Origin: Nitrosospira briensis
GTDB lineage: Bacteria; Pseudomonadota; Gammaproteobacteria; Burkholderiales; Nitrosomonadaceae
NCBI RefSeq assembly: GCF_900115125.1
Contig: NZ_FOVJ01000001.1
Span: forward strand, 124,001-188,000
Length of the DNA stretch: 64,000 bases
Direction: 5' to 3'
Of the stretch, positions 42,966-52,211 are shown one piece after another (position 1 is the first letter of the stretch; each line of letters opens with the position of its first letter). The notes beneath the pieces were generated by a model. The model saw only the letters and a program-made list of their open reading frames with translations, did no database searches and had not been told where the DNA came from. Both the position numbers and the translations under genes were made by a program.

Positions 42966-44618
42966 TCAAGCGTTACGGAAGCGCGTATGCTTGAGCAATA
43001 TGATAGATAGTAGCGGCAGCGCGAAACCGATTATGGTTACGGTGATCAACAGCATGCCAAGCTCGCTGTAGTCGGCGGCAATCGCGATCTGGCCGCTATC
43101 AGGATCTCTTACTTCGCGGGTAACCACAAAGATGTCGTTCATGTACTTGGTCCCGAGTTGCGATGCGGACAAGGCAAGGTTGGTGAATGACGCCATCACC
43201 GCAAAGAAAGTCGCCTTGAGTTTTTCGGGTGCGGAATTGGCTATCCACGCCAGCATCGGGATCATCGCAATCTGTCCCAGCGGGGATTCGAGCGCGGTAT
43301 CGATCACGGCGATGAATCGCGCATCCACGACGCCGCCGGTATGAGCGGCAGTCCATTCATGCAAGCCGTAATACATCCCGATTGTTGGTAGCGATAGAAA
43401 AGTACCCGCAATGGTGAGCGCGCCGATAATATAGGCAATCGAACGTTCGGCCATAAAGCGGCGGAAGATGAACATGCCGGCAAGAGTCAAGGTCGCGCCA
43501 ATCAGTGACAACGTGGCAAGGAACTGCTGATCGAAGCCCAGGCTGTCTATCATCCACCATGTCGAGCCCGCGCCCGGACCCGGTATGGCGCGGAATACAA
43601 ATATCAGAATAGCGGTGCCCACCAGCACATTGCGCGCGTCGGGTTCAAGTTCGCCTGTCAGCCGCCACATCAGGAATAAAACGATAGCCATTGAAACGGT
43701 AAAGATAATTTCTTCGCCGCCGGGGATACGGCTTAAACCGACGCTCAGGGATATGGCGGTGAAAGCCAGCCCGCCGCCAAGAATCCACCAGTTGACGGGG
43801 GGAGGATCGGTGTAAACCCCGAGCAGCGCTTCAGATTCCTGCCGGCTATGCCCCTGCGCTAAAAACCGTTTGATGTCGCGCCTCCGCAACCAGGAAGCGA
43901 ACAGCACACCGGCCACCGACACCAGCGGGATGATCAAGGCGAGTTCATAGACGAAGAGATAAGCCGCGGCTTTCTGCGCGTCCGGTAATTCGCCTACGCC
44001 TTGCAAGACAAAAACGTTCACTACCGAGACCAGAATTCCCCCGGTAATGATGGCGACACGCCCGAGAGTCTGCATGGTGACATGCATGGACTTGCGATTT
44101 TCAAGCGGCAGCGGATGCCCATGAGCATCTACGCGCGGCACCGCTTCCACCGTCATGGCATCCGCCACGACGTCCTGAAGCACAAAACCGATGGGTCCGA
44201 GCATGGCCGATGTGACGTACCACGCTTCCACCGTAACTACAGCCCGCATTGCGTCCAGGTGCCCAAGCAGCCCGATCATGATCAGCAGGCTCAGCGTTAT
44301 GAGGCCAGCGCCCAGGTAGACGAGCAGGCTCTTCCATCGCCAAACCAGATCCACCAGATGACCTAGCGGCATCTTCAATGCCCATGGCAGCATCATCCAA
44401 AACCCGAGCGCCGCCAGAAACTCGGCGGAAAGCCCCAGGCGCTCCTTGACGTAAAATGTACCGACAATTGCGGTCAGGCCGGAAATACCTGCCGCGGCGT
44501 AGACCATGAGCGGAGGCAGATAGGACAAGCGCATCTCGCGCCCAAGCGCGAAAATGTTGGCATCGAGCCATCGGCCGACAGTGCCGGCCAACCCGAGTGC
44601 TGGAGGTGCGGTTGTCAT
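42966..44618 (-). CDS. MFS-type transporter, BT1 (folate-biopterin transporter) family-like
   Basis: A 550-aa protein with about 12-14 membrane segments, without a signal peptide. The front PPLMVYAAAGISGLTAIVGTFYVKERLGLSAEFLAALGFWMMLPWALKMPLGHLVD, the segment MLGPIGFVLQDVVADAMTVEAVPR and the later AMIPMLAWIANSAPEKLKATFFAVMASFTNLALSASQLGTKYMNDIF resemble BT1-family transporters. Substrates of bacterial members are mostly unknown; folates, pterins and pigments are known for others. It lies 105 bp downstream of squalene synthase on the same strand and may belong to that transcript. Confidence 0.72.
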   Translation of the reverse strand: MTTAPPALGLAGTVGRWLDANIFALGREMRLSYLPPLMVYAAAGISGLTAIVGTFYVKERLGLSAEFLAALGFWMMLPWALKMPLGHLVDLVWRWKSLLVYLGAGLITLSLLIMIGLLGHLDAMRAVVTVEAWYVTSAMLGPIGFVLQDVVADAMTVEAVPRVDAHGHPLPLENRKSMHVTMQTLGRVAIITGGILVSVVNVFVLQGVGELPDAQKAAAYLFVYELALIIPLVSVAGVLFASWLRRRDIKRFLAQGHSRQESEALLGVYTDPPPVNWWILGGGLAFTAISLSVGLSRIPGGEEIIFTVSMAIVLFLMWRLTGELEPDARNVLVGTAILIFVFRAIPGPGAGSTWWMIDSLGFDQQFLATLSLIGATLTLAGMFIFRRFMAERSIAYIIGALTIAGTFLSLPTIGMYYGLHEWTAAHTGGVVDARFIAVIDTALESPLGQIAMIPMLAWIANSAPEKLKATFFAVMASFTNLALSASQLGTKYMNDIFVVTREVRDPDSGQIAIAADYSELGMLLITVTIIGFALPLLSIILLKHTRFRNA

Positions 44619-44723
44619 AACGACGGCTTTCTCATGATATTAATCGACGGGGAGCGGTAAAAATCTGTGCGATATCCCGCGGCCGTGAAAGTCTGACCCT
44701 GCTTGAAACCGGATTTCGGCAGG

Positions 44724-45791
44724 TCACGCCGGGCCGATCTGCTTTCTGAGGCTATCCCAATAAGTAGTCGCCACGAAAGCGTTGGCACAAGTCAGCGTCG
44801 TCAGCGCCACTGCGCGATATACAACGCTACGAGGCGCTTTGATATTCACCGCCGGGTTGAGCAAGTCAGGAGCAACCGCGACCCGTTTCAGGGTTTCGCC
44901 GGCCAATAGTATCGGCCACATGCAGGCCAGCCGCTGGCGAATCTCGGAAACAGGAATCGCCATAGTATAAATCCAGCCCTGATCCAGGTGGTCCATGGCA
45001 AGTCCGATGAGCTGATCCAAAACCGGCCTGAATCTCGGCAGGCTAGCCTCAATCAGCAGGTCAGCCGGTTTCAACCCGGCTTCAGCCAGGAGCGACTCCG
45101 GTACATAGCAGCGGCCATTCTGCAAGTCGCGGCCAATGTCTTTAACGATGTTTGTAAGCTGCAGACCCTTTCCGAACCTCACGCCAATAGCCGACATCTC
45201 CGGGACATTCCAGTTGGCCATCGTCTGCCGGTGCGCACAGACCATTCTGGTCCAGAATTCTCCGACACAGCCAGCCACATAGTAAGTGTACCGGTCCAGT
45301 TCGTCCAGCGTGGACAGTGCGGTAAGTTGCGAGCTTGACTCACCGGGGAAACGGGTGAGATCCATTTCCATCCCCCTGGGTAATACTTCCATCAGCCATC
45401 GGATTCGCTCCTGATCGCCGACGGAACATGCCTCGTACAGCTTGAAGCAGTCTTCCAGCCGCTGAAGAAGAATGCTCTCCCCGGAATCTTTCTGATGCGG
45501 AATCAGCGCGGTTTGAATCTCCCGGATTGCATTCCAGTCAATCCCGGCGGTTGTGAACTGCGCACGGAACTGATTAAGGTATTTCAGCCGCTGCGCCCGA
45601 TCGATGAGATCCGTATCTGCGATGGTATCGGCTGCGCGCGCAAAGAGATACGACAGCCCCATCTGATCGCGCACGCCAACCGGCAGCACATTGAGTGTGA
45701 GATAAAACGAACGCGAAACCTGCTTGAGAATGCCATGCAGAAGCTCGTCTGTAGCGGGGAGGGTATTCAAAGATAGAAATTCCAAAGCCAC
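44724..45791 (-). CDS. Squalene synthase (squalene/phytoene synthase family)
   Basis: Joins two farnesyl diphosphates to squalene. The 355-aa protein has both aspartate-rich motifs, ARAADTIADT (51-60) and NIVKDIGRDL, plus YTYYVAGCVGEFWTRM and the membrane-anchor-like hydrophobic stretch RAVALTTLTCANAFVATT near the C-terminus, a layout closer to one-enzyme squalene synthases than to the HpnC/HpnD pair. The start is GTG 45791 (MALEFLSLN); it has a weak ribosome site. Squalene would feed hopanoids or other triterpenes. The gene upstream encodes a possible terpene cyclase, and the space between them holds a duplicate of this gene's 5' end. Confidence 0.88.
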   Translation of the reverse strand: MALEFLSLNTLPATDELLHGILKQVSRSFYLTLNVLPVGVRDQMGLSYLFARAADTIADTDLIDRAQRLKYLNQFRAQFTTAGIDWNAIREIQTALIPHQKDSGESILLQRLEDCFKLYEACSVGDQERIRWLMEVLPRGMEMDLTRFPGESSSQLTALSTLDELDRYTYYVAGCVGEFWTRMVCAHRQTMANWNVPEMSAIGVRFGKGLQLTNIVKDIGRDLQNGRCYVPESLLAEAGLKPADLLIEASLPRFRPVLDQLIGLAMDHLDQGWIYTMAIPVSEIRQRLACMWPILLAGETLKRVAVAPDLLNPAVNIKAPRSVVYRAVALTTLTCANAFVATTYWDSLRKQIGPA

Positions 45792-46147
45792 TCGTCAGCA
45801 AGGGGCGAACATTACATGCTGCCGAGCATGAAGGTCAAGACGTGCGTCTCTCGGGTTGCAATTTCAGGCGCGAAAGAAGCTCCGAATTTTAAACGAACGG
45901 AGTTAAGGAAGCCTAAGAAAAGACACGATGATTTGGATTCGACTAAAACTAGGTCGAATTAATTATTTATGCTGTTCACGTACCGACTATAGGATGCGTG
46001 GAGCGCAGCGCAACCCATCAAAAGCGGCTTTACGACTTTGAGTTCGGCACATTGGGGGTGAGTGGAGAGAGTTGCGCTAATAACAATGGATGAGAGCCAA
46101 GTGGAACAATCGCTCTTGAAACCGTTCGCCTGTAGCGCGGAGGGCGT
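45792..46147. other. Spacer between squalene synthase and the 625-aa gene
   Basis: About 355 bp. It holds the duplicated squalene-synthase 5' remnant (46077-46170) and one dispersed palindrome (45993-46019). The rest shows no gene. The spacer was probably inserted into, or generated by duplication of, a junction where the two genes once overlapped. Confidence 0.5.
45993..46019. repeat. Dispersed palindrome, GATGCGTGG...CAACCCATC
   Basis: An imperfect copy of the element at 38500-38526, sharing the AGCGCAGCGCAACCCATC half. Located in the spacer upstream of squalene synthase. Confidence 0.4.
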
Positions 46148-46170
46148 TCAAAGAGAGAAATTCCAAAGCG
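46077..46170 (-). pseudogene. Duplicated 5' fragment of squalene synthase
   Basis: In the complement, ALEFLSLNALRATGERFQERLF is read, matching the start of the intact gene (ALEFLSLNTLPATDELLHGIL). The DNA of 46131-46172 and 45755-45796 is nearly identical (CTGTAGCG-GGAGGG, then TTCAAAGA-AGAAATTCCAAAG). The frame stops after about 30 codons. The fragment overlaps the 3' end of the 625-aa gene in another frame. Confidence 0.65.
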
Positions 46171-48025
46171 CCTGCAAATCCGATTCTGTCACGTCTCCCC
46201 GATTTATAGTTATATCTTTCTTGAGATAGCGCATCGCTTCGCTGCAGGCTCTCAGCACAAACAGCGAGGTCGCAACCTCGCTGCCCACCAGAATTCGGGT
46301 GGGGTGACGCATGCGGTTCCATTCATAGGCCCGGTAAGGATGCCTGCCTCTACCTTCCCCTGCTGCCTGGCTCAGCACCTTGAGGCCAGCAGCAATCACG
46401 CCGTCATGTTTCGGCTCATATGCCAGCAGCACGAGCGCGGATACTGCCAGGGCGGCATCGAAGGCATTTAGGGAATATCCGATCAGCTCATCCTTGCAAT
46501 ACTGCTGGGCAATCCAGCGCATATCTTCAATTTTTCCTTCAGGGTCAAGGATCCGTTTATCTACATCGGTGAGTGTTCCGTAAGTCTGGTACATTCGCCC
46601 CAGGTAATAGACATAAGTTTCCGGCAGATAATACTTGTGGGCCGTTTCATGACGGAAATTACCGCTTGCGAAGGCTCGATGATGGAAATCAAGCAACCGC
46701 TGTAAAAATGCCAGGTTTTCACCCTCCAAAGCCAACCATTGTTTCCGGTTGACAAGAATGGCGTCCAGGATATCCATGTTATGACCCGGACAAATCTCGT
46801 TACCCAGCATTTCCCTGATTATCCTGCCGTCATCGTTCCTGAAGGTTTTGTCAAACCATATCGGCACGGCGCCCATGTAATCCAGCGGCCTGGTGATCTG
46901 AATGGTGGGTGGATTCGAGTTGTATTTACCTCCTACCTGGTACTCGCTGATAATTTCCACCCAGGGATAAGCCAGCAGTGAATTGCAAGCTGCGAGAAGC
47001 TCTTTGTCCACCGTCAACTGCTCCCTCTGCACGAAATCAAGCCACTTTCTCGCCATCGCCAAGGTGAGAAAGGTCGTATCCGTATCCGGAACGTACTCGC
47101 CGAATCCCAGATCGCGCTTCTTTTGCCAGGAAGCTTCGGACAGCCGACACAGGGGTCTTCCCTCGGGATCTTTTGGCAAGCAAGTGATGGCTGGGTGCTG
47201 AATGTGCTTATTCGGAGTCTCGAGCCACTCCTGGCTGCTACATACGCAATAGCGCAGTAGATTTTCCAGAATCGGGACGATACGAGGATAATGTTGTCGC
47301 CGTGAAGTATCCGAGACTAGAAACACCAGCAGATGCTCGAAAAAATTGACATCTGAAAAGGCAATCCTGTGCCAGATCCAGGCAAAAGATGCGTCCATGG
47401 GCTCGGAAATCCCGCGATAGGGCTTACGGATGAGCCTGAGCCTGGCGGGATTCGTCATAAGAAAACATCGTATTAACGCAAATAATACCGTGATATTTTT
47501 ATATTCGAACGAACCAAGCCCCTGTAGTACGTTGATAAAATTCCTGCCATCCATATGGTCATCGCCGGACAGCTCGACCTGTGCCGCAACAGGGAACCAG
47601 GGATCGTTCTTGTCTTTATCCCAAATCCGTAAAATGTCCTGCAGACAGTTATCGATCATATTCTGCAAATCTGTCTGAGTCAGTTCGCCGTCGATCTGCT
47701 CAGCCTTTTCGCGTTGCTGCCAATGGGGATTTTCGATGCTGTCAAGAAGTCGAGCCAGACAACCGAAGGTTGCTTCGATCCACAGTGGGTCTTGCCAATT
47801 ATCAGCGCTAGCCTGCATGGCTTTACGCATCATCTCCTGATAAGGGGATATTTCCGTCAACTTTATGGCGGGATGTCGGCAATGCTCCAGAATCAAATAC
47901 TTCAGGACGGGATGGCCCGCCAGTTTCTGGTATACGAACCGAAGATTGAATCCGGGCGGGGTATGACACTCTCCTCCAAGAATCGGCTGATCGCAGATCT
48001 CATAGAGGTTCGCGTTTCTTGTCAT
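46148..48025 (-). CDS. Uncharacterised 625-aa protein with a terpene-cyclase-like motif
   Basis: I do not recognise the family with certainty. The protein is long, mostly helical, rich in Trp, His and Tyr, and has no signal peptide. Around residue 310-330 it reads YVPDTDTTFLTLAMARKWLDF, close to the DxDDTA/DxDTT pattern of class II terpene cyclases and related alpha/alpha-barrel repeats; the third Asp is Thr. Other blocks are FSDVNFFEHLLVFLVSDTSRRQHYPRIVPIL, KYYLPETYVYYLGRMYQTYGTL and NAFDAALAVSALVLLAYEP. Upstream of squalene synthase, and ancestrally overlapping it (see the duplicated junction), it may modify or cyclise a polyprenyl product. That is inference from motif and context only. Confidence 0.6.
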   Translation of the reverse strand: MTRNANLYEICDQPILGGECHTPPGFNLRFVYQKLAGHPVLKYLILEHCRHPAIKLTEISPYQEMMRKAMQASADNWQDPLWIEATFGCLARLLDSIENPHWQQREKAEQIDGELTQTDLQNMIDNCLQDILRIWDKDKNDPWFPVAAQVELSGDDHMDGRNFINVLQGLGSFEYKNITVLFALIRCFLMTNPARLRLIRKPYRGISEPMDASFAWIWHRIAFSDVNFFEHLLVFLVSDTSRRQHYPRIVPILENLLRYCVCSSQEWLETPNKHIQHPAITCLPKDPEGRPLCRLSEASWQKKRDLGFGEYVPDTDTTFLTLAMARKWLDFVQREQLTVDKELLAACNSLLAYPWVEIISEYQVGGKYNSNPPTIQITRPLDYMGAVPIWFDKTFRNDDGRIIREMLGNEICPGHNMDILDAILVNRKQWLALEGENLAFLQRLLDFHHRAFASGNFRHETAHKYYLPETYVYYLGRMYQTYGTLTDVDKRILDPEGKIEDMRWIAQQYCKDELIGYSLNAFDAALAVSALVLLAYEPKHDGVIAAGLKVLSQAAGEGRGRHPYRAYEWNRMRHPTRILVGSEVATSLFVLRACSEAMRYLKKDITINRGDVTESDLQALWNFSL

Positions 48026-48136
48026 TGCTTTTGTTCCGCTGATCGATCTGCTGAAGGTCCACTGTGCCAGCTCGGCAAACTCCGCAGCTCAGCCGGGCAA
48101 TCTTCGCCCTGCCGGAATTACTCGTGCTGCGAAATT

Positions 48137-49411
48137 CTAGGTGCGAATCGGCACGGCTGCTTTTTCCCTTCGCCCGACCCATAGCCCAAGCAGCGCCATT
48201 CCCGCGAGCATCATGGCGTAGCTCGCCGGTTCTGGTATGGCCGCGATCATCCCCACTTGTCCGTTGATGCTTACCAGGTACAGGTTGCCGGCAGCATCCT
48301 CGCCAAACGAGGTAATACCGCCTGTAATGCCGGATGGGGACAGGAGTTCGGCGGTGCGGTCCATGAGTGTCCCATTCGGGTCGGCAGGCAGGAAGGACAT
48401 CACCTTGTCGTTGACGAAATCGGCGAAGAAATAAGTACCTTCCAATCCATCGATCGCTGATCCATGGTAAACATAGCCCCCAATGACTGAGGCACCTGCG
48501 TCGGTATGGTTATATTCGAAGATTGGCGGCGTGTGATTCGCGATCTCCGGATCGTCAGGAAAATTCAATCGCGTACCCTCGAACTTGCGCCACCCGTAAT
48601 TCGCGCCAGCAACTCCAATATCGATTTCTTCGCGATTGTTCTGCCCGACATCGCCGATATAGAAAGTGCCCGTTTCCCGGTCGAAACTATTGCGGAAAGG
48701 ATTGCGCAGTCCATAAGCATAAATTTCAGGGTTGATTCCCGCGACGTCCGGATTGTTACCCGCGATGTTGCCCGCCGGTATCGTATAGCCATACTGAGCG
48801 GGGTCTCCAGGAGACTGATCGGCGGATACATCCACCCGCAGAATTTTCCCTAGATTCCCGGAAAGGTTTTGGGCACGATTTTCGGGATCATTACGGAAGC
48901 CCCCGTCCCCGGTGGCGATGTAAAGATTACTGGACTCGCCGGGACGAAAGCCTATCCAGCCAGCCTTATGGTTGTTGAACTCGGGTTGCTGGACAGTAAG
49001 CACGGTTTGCCGGCTTGCGGCATCTGCTATGTTTGATTGGGCCGTGCCTACCTGATAAGTGGCGACCACTGTATCAAGCGTTGTCCTGTCGATGTAATCG
49101 ACATAAAAGCGGCGGTTGCTCGCAAAATCGGGATCAAACGCCATGCCGAGCAGGCCGCGCTCGCCCTCGGTATTGACCGAGCCGGACAGATCGAGAAACG
49201 GGGTTGGCAACACCGTTCCGTTTTGAAGCACTTTGATCAGTCCGCCCTGCTCGACAATGAAAAGCCGCGAATCTTCGGGGGGCGAGGTGAAGAACAAGGG
49301 CCGGTCAAGACCCGTGGCGACGATTTGGGTTTGCAACTGCGCAAGTGCCGGTTGCGTACAGACGGTAGCGGCAAAAGCGACGGAAAGCAGGGCGGAAAAA
49401 GATTTGATCAT
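48137..49411 (-). CDS. PQQ-dependent sugar dehydrogenase-like protein with PEP-CTERM anchor
   Basis: A 424-aa precursor behind GAGGAG. A signal peptide (ALLSVAFAATVCTQPALA) precedes a six-bladed propeller of the soluble glucose/sorbosone dehydrogenase type: GLDRPLFFTSPPEDSRLFIVEQGGLIKV, GERGLLGMAFDPDF, NLYIATGDGGFRNDPENRAQNLSGNLGKILRVDV, EIYAYGLRNPFRNSFD and YIGDVGQNNREEID. The C-terminus is a PEP-CTERM sorting tag: IPEPASYAMMLAGMALLGLWVGRREK. The protein should be exported, processed by an exosortase encoded elsewhere and held at or released from the surface. Substrate unknown. Confidence 0.9.
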   Translation of the reverse strand: MIKSFSALLSVAFAATVCTQPALAQLQTQIVATGLDRPLFFTSPPEDSRLFIVEQGGLIKVLQNGTVLPTPFLDLSGSVNTEGERGLLGMAFDPDFASNRRFYVDYIDRTTLDTVVATYQVGTAQSNIADAASRQTVLTVQQPEFNNHKAGWIGFRPGESSNLYIATGDGGFRNDPENRAQNLSGNLGKILRVDVSADQSPGDPAQYGYTIPAGNIAGNNPDVAGINPEIYAYGLRNPFRNSFDRETGTFYIGDVGQNNREEIDIGVAGANYGWRKFEGTRLNFPDDPEIANHTPPIFEYNHTDAGASVIGGYVYHGSAIDGLEGTYFFADFVNDKVMSFLPADPNGTLMDRTAELLSPSGITGGITSFGEDAAGNLYLVSINGQVGMIAAIPEPASYAMMLAGMALLGLWVGRREKAAVPIRT

Positions 49412-49699
49412 GATAACTCCTCAAAACCAGGTTGAGATACGGAGTTCAATGTGAAATAACGGCGGAACCGTTCTTTTATATAGGTAAGGCAAAGGGGATT
49501 GTCAAACCGGAAATGGAGCTACGCCACGCATCCGGAAAGTAGCCGAGTAGCATTTGCAGCAAGCAGGAAGCAGGCGGGTGAGCTGAGCTTGCCCATTTAC
49601 GTTTATACGCATTAAGAAAAAGGACGTCAGGCCACCGAGCCGGGGTTGAGCCTTCCCGGTAGGATAAAAAAGAAACCGGATCTTTCCGGAGGGAAATAA

Positions 49700-52114
49700 T
49701 TACGGGGTTTTAGTGAGCGGACGCAGATGCAAGGTCTGTTCGGGTGGGCCGGGAAGGAACGGCGTCTGCTTGCCATTAACCCAATCGGCGTGCCCGCTGC
49801 CGTAATAGGGCGAGAGCGGATGTCCGCTCTGCCCGCCGGGCATTGCGAAATAGCCATGCTCTTCGCTGCCGGGTGCAACAGCGAAACGATTCGAGGCCCC
49901 AAAATCCGGCGACTGCACGCGGGGCATTTTGCTATCGCCCGGCAATTCGTCCTTGGGCATGTCGAGCCACCGTGAGGTAAACGCCGGCAAAGCCTGGCTG
50001 AGCGGGTGACGGATGCGAACCGTATTGCGCTCACCCCAGGTGCGCGCGGCGATACCGCCGGGCTGACCTTGCATGCGCTCAGCGACGTGTTGCACGGACC
50101 TATCGAGCAAATCTTCCCAGTCGGTATAAATCGGCAGCAACAGATGTGGAGGACGGCGTTCGATCAATGCCCAGACGGCATGTTCCGCCTGACTCAGCGT
50201 TGGCAGCACAAAGTCTGGATGGTCGGTCCGGACCGCTACTTCAAAACCGTCGAGTACCTTGTGGAGGACCTCCTGGCGGAAGGCGCGCACCATACGGTAA
50301 GCAACCGATGGCGGGGACGCATGTCCATCGCCATTTTCAAGCATCCGCTGCATCTCGGCTCTCCAGGGCGCTGCTTCCGCACGGCTCAATGTCAGTTCGA
50401 GTAACTGTTTCCAGCGCGTGAGGAACAATGCGCGGTCATCGAGCTGAATTTCCAGCATATTGACGGGGGAGAAGTGCTGGCCTTCGTGCAAGCTGTCGCG
50501 GATCTGCTTTGCGCGGGCACCGAGATCATATCCGCCATCGCCGAGCTGGTCGAGCATGGCGCCATCAACGGTGCGCGCATTCGCGGTCCACAGGCGCTGC
50601 CGTGATGGATCAACGATCAGTGGATACTGCGCGGGCGGTAGCCAGCCATTCCATCCTGTCTCCGGCAAACTCCAGTCCGCAGGGAGCGCGGGATCATAAC
50701 CGCCCGTTCGCGCCGGAATCCGGCCGGCGATCGTCCAGGCAATTTTACCCATCCGGTCCCCAACGACAAAGTTTTGCGCCGGAATCCCTGCATTCTGTGC
50801 AATTGCAATTGCTTCGTCTACGTTTTCAGCTTGCTCAAGCTGTGCGAGCTCCATATTTACCGCTCCGGGGCGGTGGGCGGTCCATGCAAGCGCGAGCGGC
50901 ACGCCATCATGATCTGTTGCCAGGATCGGCCCCCACTCGGTCTCGTAAACATCCAGTATTTCATCAGGTGCGTCGCGCGCACGCAATACTTCACGGTGGA
51001 CGATAATGGGTTTCCACCCGGTTGCGCTGCGGTAGCGCAAGGCATCGGCGGGATGTGGCGCGATGCGCACCCAGTCGATAAAATCGCCATAACTGTTTGT
51101 AAAGCTCCAGGCAATATTGCGGTTGGAGCCGACGGCGATAGCCGGTGTACCAGGAAGGCTGACGCCGGTGACATCATTCATCAGTTCGGGGCGGCGTGAA
51201 TTCGGATAGATCAAGCGCGTGCGGAACCAGATATTTGGTACGCGCAGCTTCAGATGCATGTCATTAGCAACCAGTGCAGCACCTCCGGCCAATGCCAGCG
51301 GGCCGGCTACCGCAAAGCTATTACTGCCCGGCAAGTCGTCTGTGGCTTCATCCGCACTATACTCATCGGTACTCGGCATGAGGCCGGGGTCGAGCTTGCG
51401 CAGGTCAAGTTCGTCAGCGGATGGAGGCTCCGGCCAGGGCAAAGCTGTGCCGGTGAGCGGTGCATCCCAGGCGCCGCCACTGGCGGTTAGAAACCGGTAG
51501 GCGGATTCCGGCAGGGCCGATCGCATCATGGAGAAGGCAGGTTCGCGAGGATCGTCTGTATCATTCAAGGTAAAATACATTGCCTGAACGACCAGAATGC
51601 TATCCTCGCTGCGCCATGCGACAGGGTTGGTGCGCGTCAATAGATATGGGAAGGGATTCGTCGCAAGCGCGTCCAGGCCGTGATTTACCCCGTCGCGATA
51701 TATGTCGAGCAACTGCTTCTGTCCGGCCGGCAGTTCTTCCAGCATTGCCGATGCACGTGCGCGCATGCGGTGTTTCCGCGCTTTCCGGTCGACTGGCAAG
51801 GCGGCTGATCCAAACAATTCGGCCAGTTCACCGGCTGCTTTTCGCCGCATCAGGTCCATCTCGAAGAAGCGTTCCTGCGCGTGAACATAGCCGAGGGCCC
51901 AGACCAGATCGTGGTGATCCCTCGCTCGAAGTGTCGCACTGCCCAGCGCATCCCGTTCGACGATCACCGGCGCAGTCAGGCCGCTTACCTCCACTGTACC
52001 CTCATATCGCGGCAGACTGCCGCGCAGCACAAGCCACCCCGTGCCCGTCAGCAGCAACGCTATCACAAGAAATGCAAGCAGAAATCGGTAGACGGGGCGG
52101 AGCGCGGAAGTCAT
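49700..52114 (-). CDS. Penicillin acylase family protein (Ntn hydrolase)
   Basis: An 804-aa precursor. The first membrane segment FLLAFLVIALLLTGTGWLVL acts as signal or anchor. The alpha chain region (EVSGLTAPVIVERDALGSATLRARDHHDLVWALGYVHAQERFFEMDLMRRKAAGELAELFG) leads to the spacer and the autocleavage site DLPGSNSFAVAG, whose Ser becomes the N-terminal nucleophile of the beta chain (about residue 262). NDMHLKLRVPNIWF, ANARTVDG and GASNRFAVAPG follow as in the family. Relatives hydrolyse penicillins or acyl-homoserine lactones; substrate not predictable. ATG 52114 is chosen over a TTG at 52135. Confidence 0.9.
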   Translation of the reverse strand: MTSALRPVYRFLLAFLVIALLLTGTGWLVLRGSLPRYEGTVEVSGLTAPVIVERDALGSATLRARDHHDLVWALGYVHAQERFFEMDLMRRKAAGELAELFGSAALPVDRKARKHRMRARASAMLEELPAGQKQLLDIYRDGVNHGLDALATNPFPYLLTRTNPVAWRSEDSILVVQAMYFTLNDTDDPREPAFSMMRSALPESAYRFLTASGGAWDAPLTGTALPWPEPPSADELDLRKLDPGLMPSTDEYSADEATDDLPGSNSFAVAGPLALAGGAALVANDMHLKLRVPNIWFRTRLIYPNSRRPELMNDVTGVSLPGTPAIAVGSNRNIAWSFTNSYGDFIDWVRIAPHPADALRYRSATGWKPIIVHREVLRARDAPDEILDVYETEWGPILATDHDGVPLALAWTAHRPGAVNMELAQLEQAENVDEAIAIAQNAGIPAQNFVVGDRMGKIAWTIAGRIPARTGGYDPALPADWSLPETGWNGWLPPAQYPLIVDPSRQRLWTANARTVDGAMLDQLGDGGYDLGARAKQIRDSLHEGQHFSPVNMLEIQLDDRALFLTRWKQLLELTLSRAEAAPWRAEMQRMLENGDGHASPPSVAYRMVRAFRQEVLHKVLDGFEVAVRTDHPDFVLPTLSQAEHAVWALIERRPPHLLLPIYTDWEDLLDRSVQHVAERMQGQPGGIAARTWGERNTVRIRHPLSQALPAFTSRWLDMPKDELPGDSKMPRVQSPDFGASNRFAVAPGSEEHGYFAMPGGQSGHPLSPYYGSGHADWVNGKQTPFLPGPPEQTLHLRPLTKTP

Positions 52115-52211
52115 GCGTGGAAAATCAGGACTCAAGACACGTGTGACAGATGTGTACTAATGGATCATGCTGCCATTTATGGTCAGACACCCATCAAGGC
52201 CGCTGAACAGC

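Noticed and set aside
19371-46019. CRISPR array made of the repeated palindromes
   Set aside because: Copies are kilobases apart, in both orientations, with variable arms; there are no regular spacers and no cas genes.
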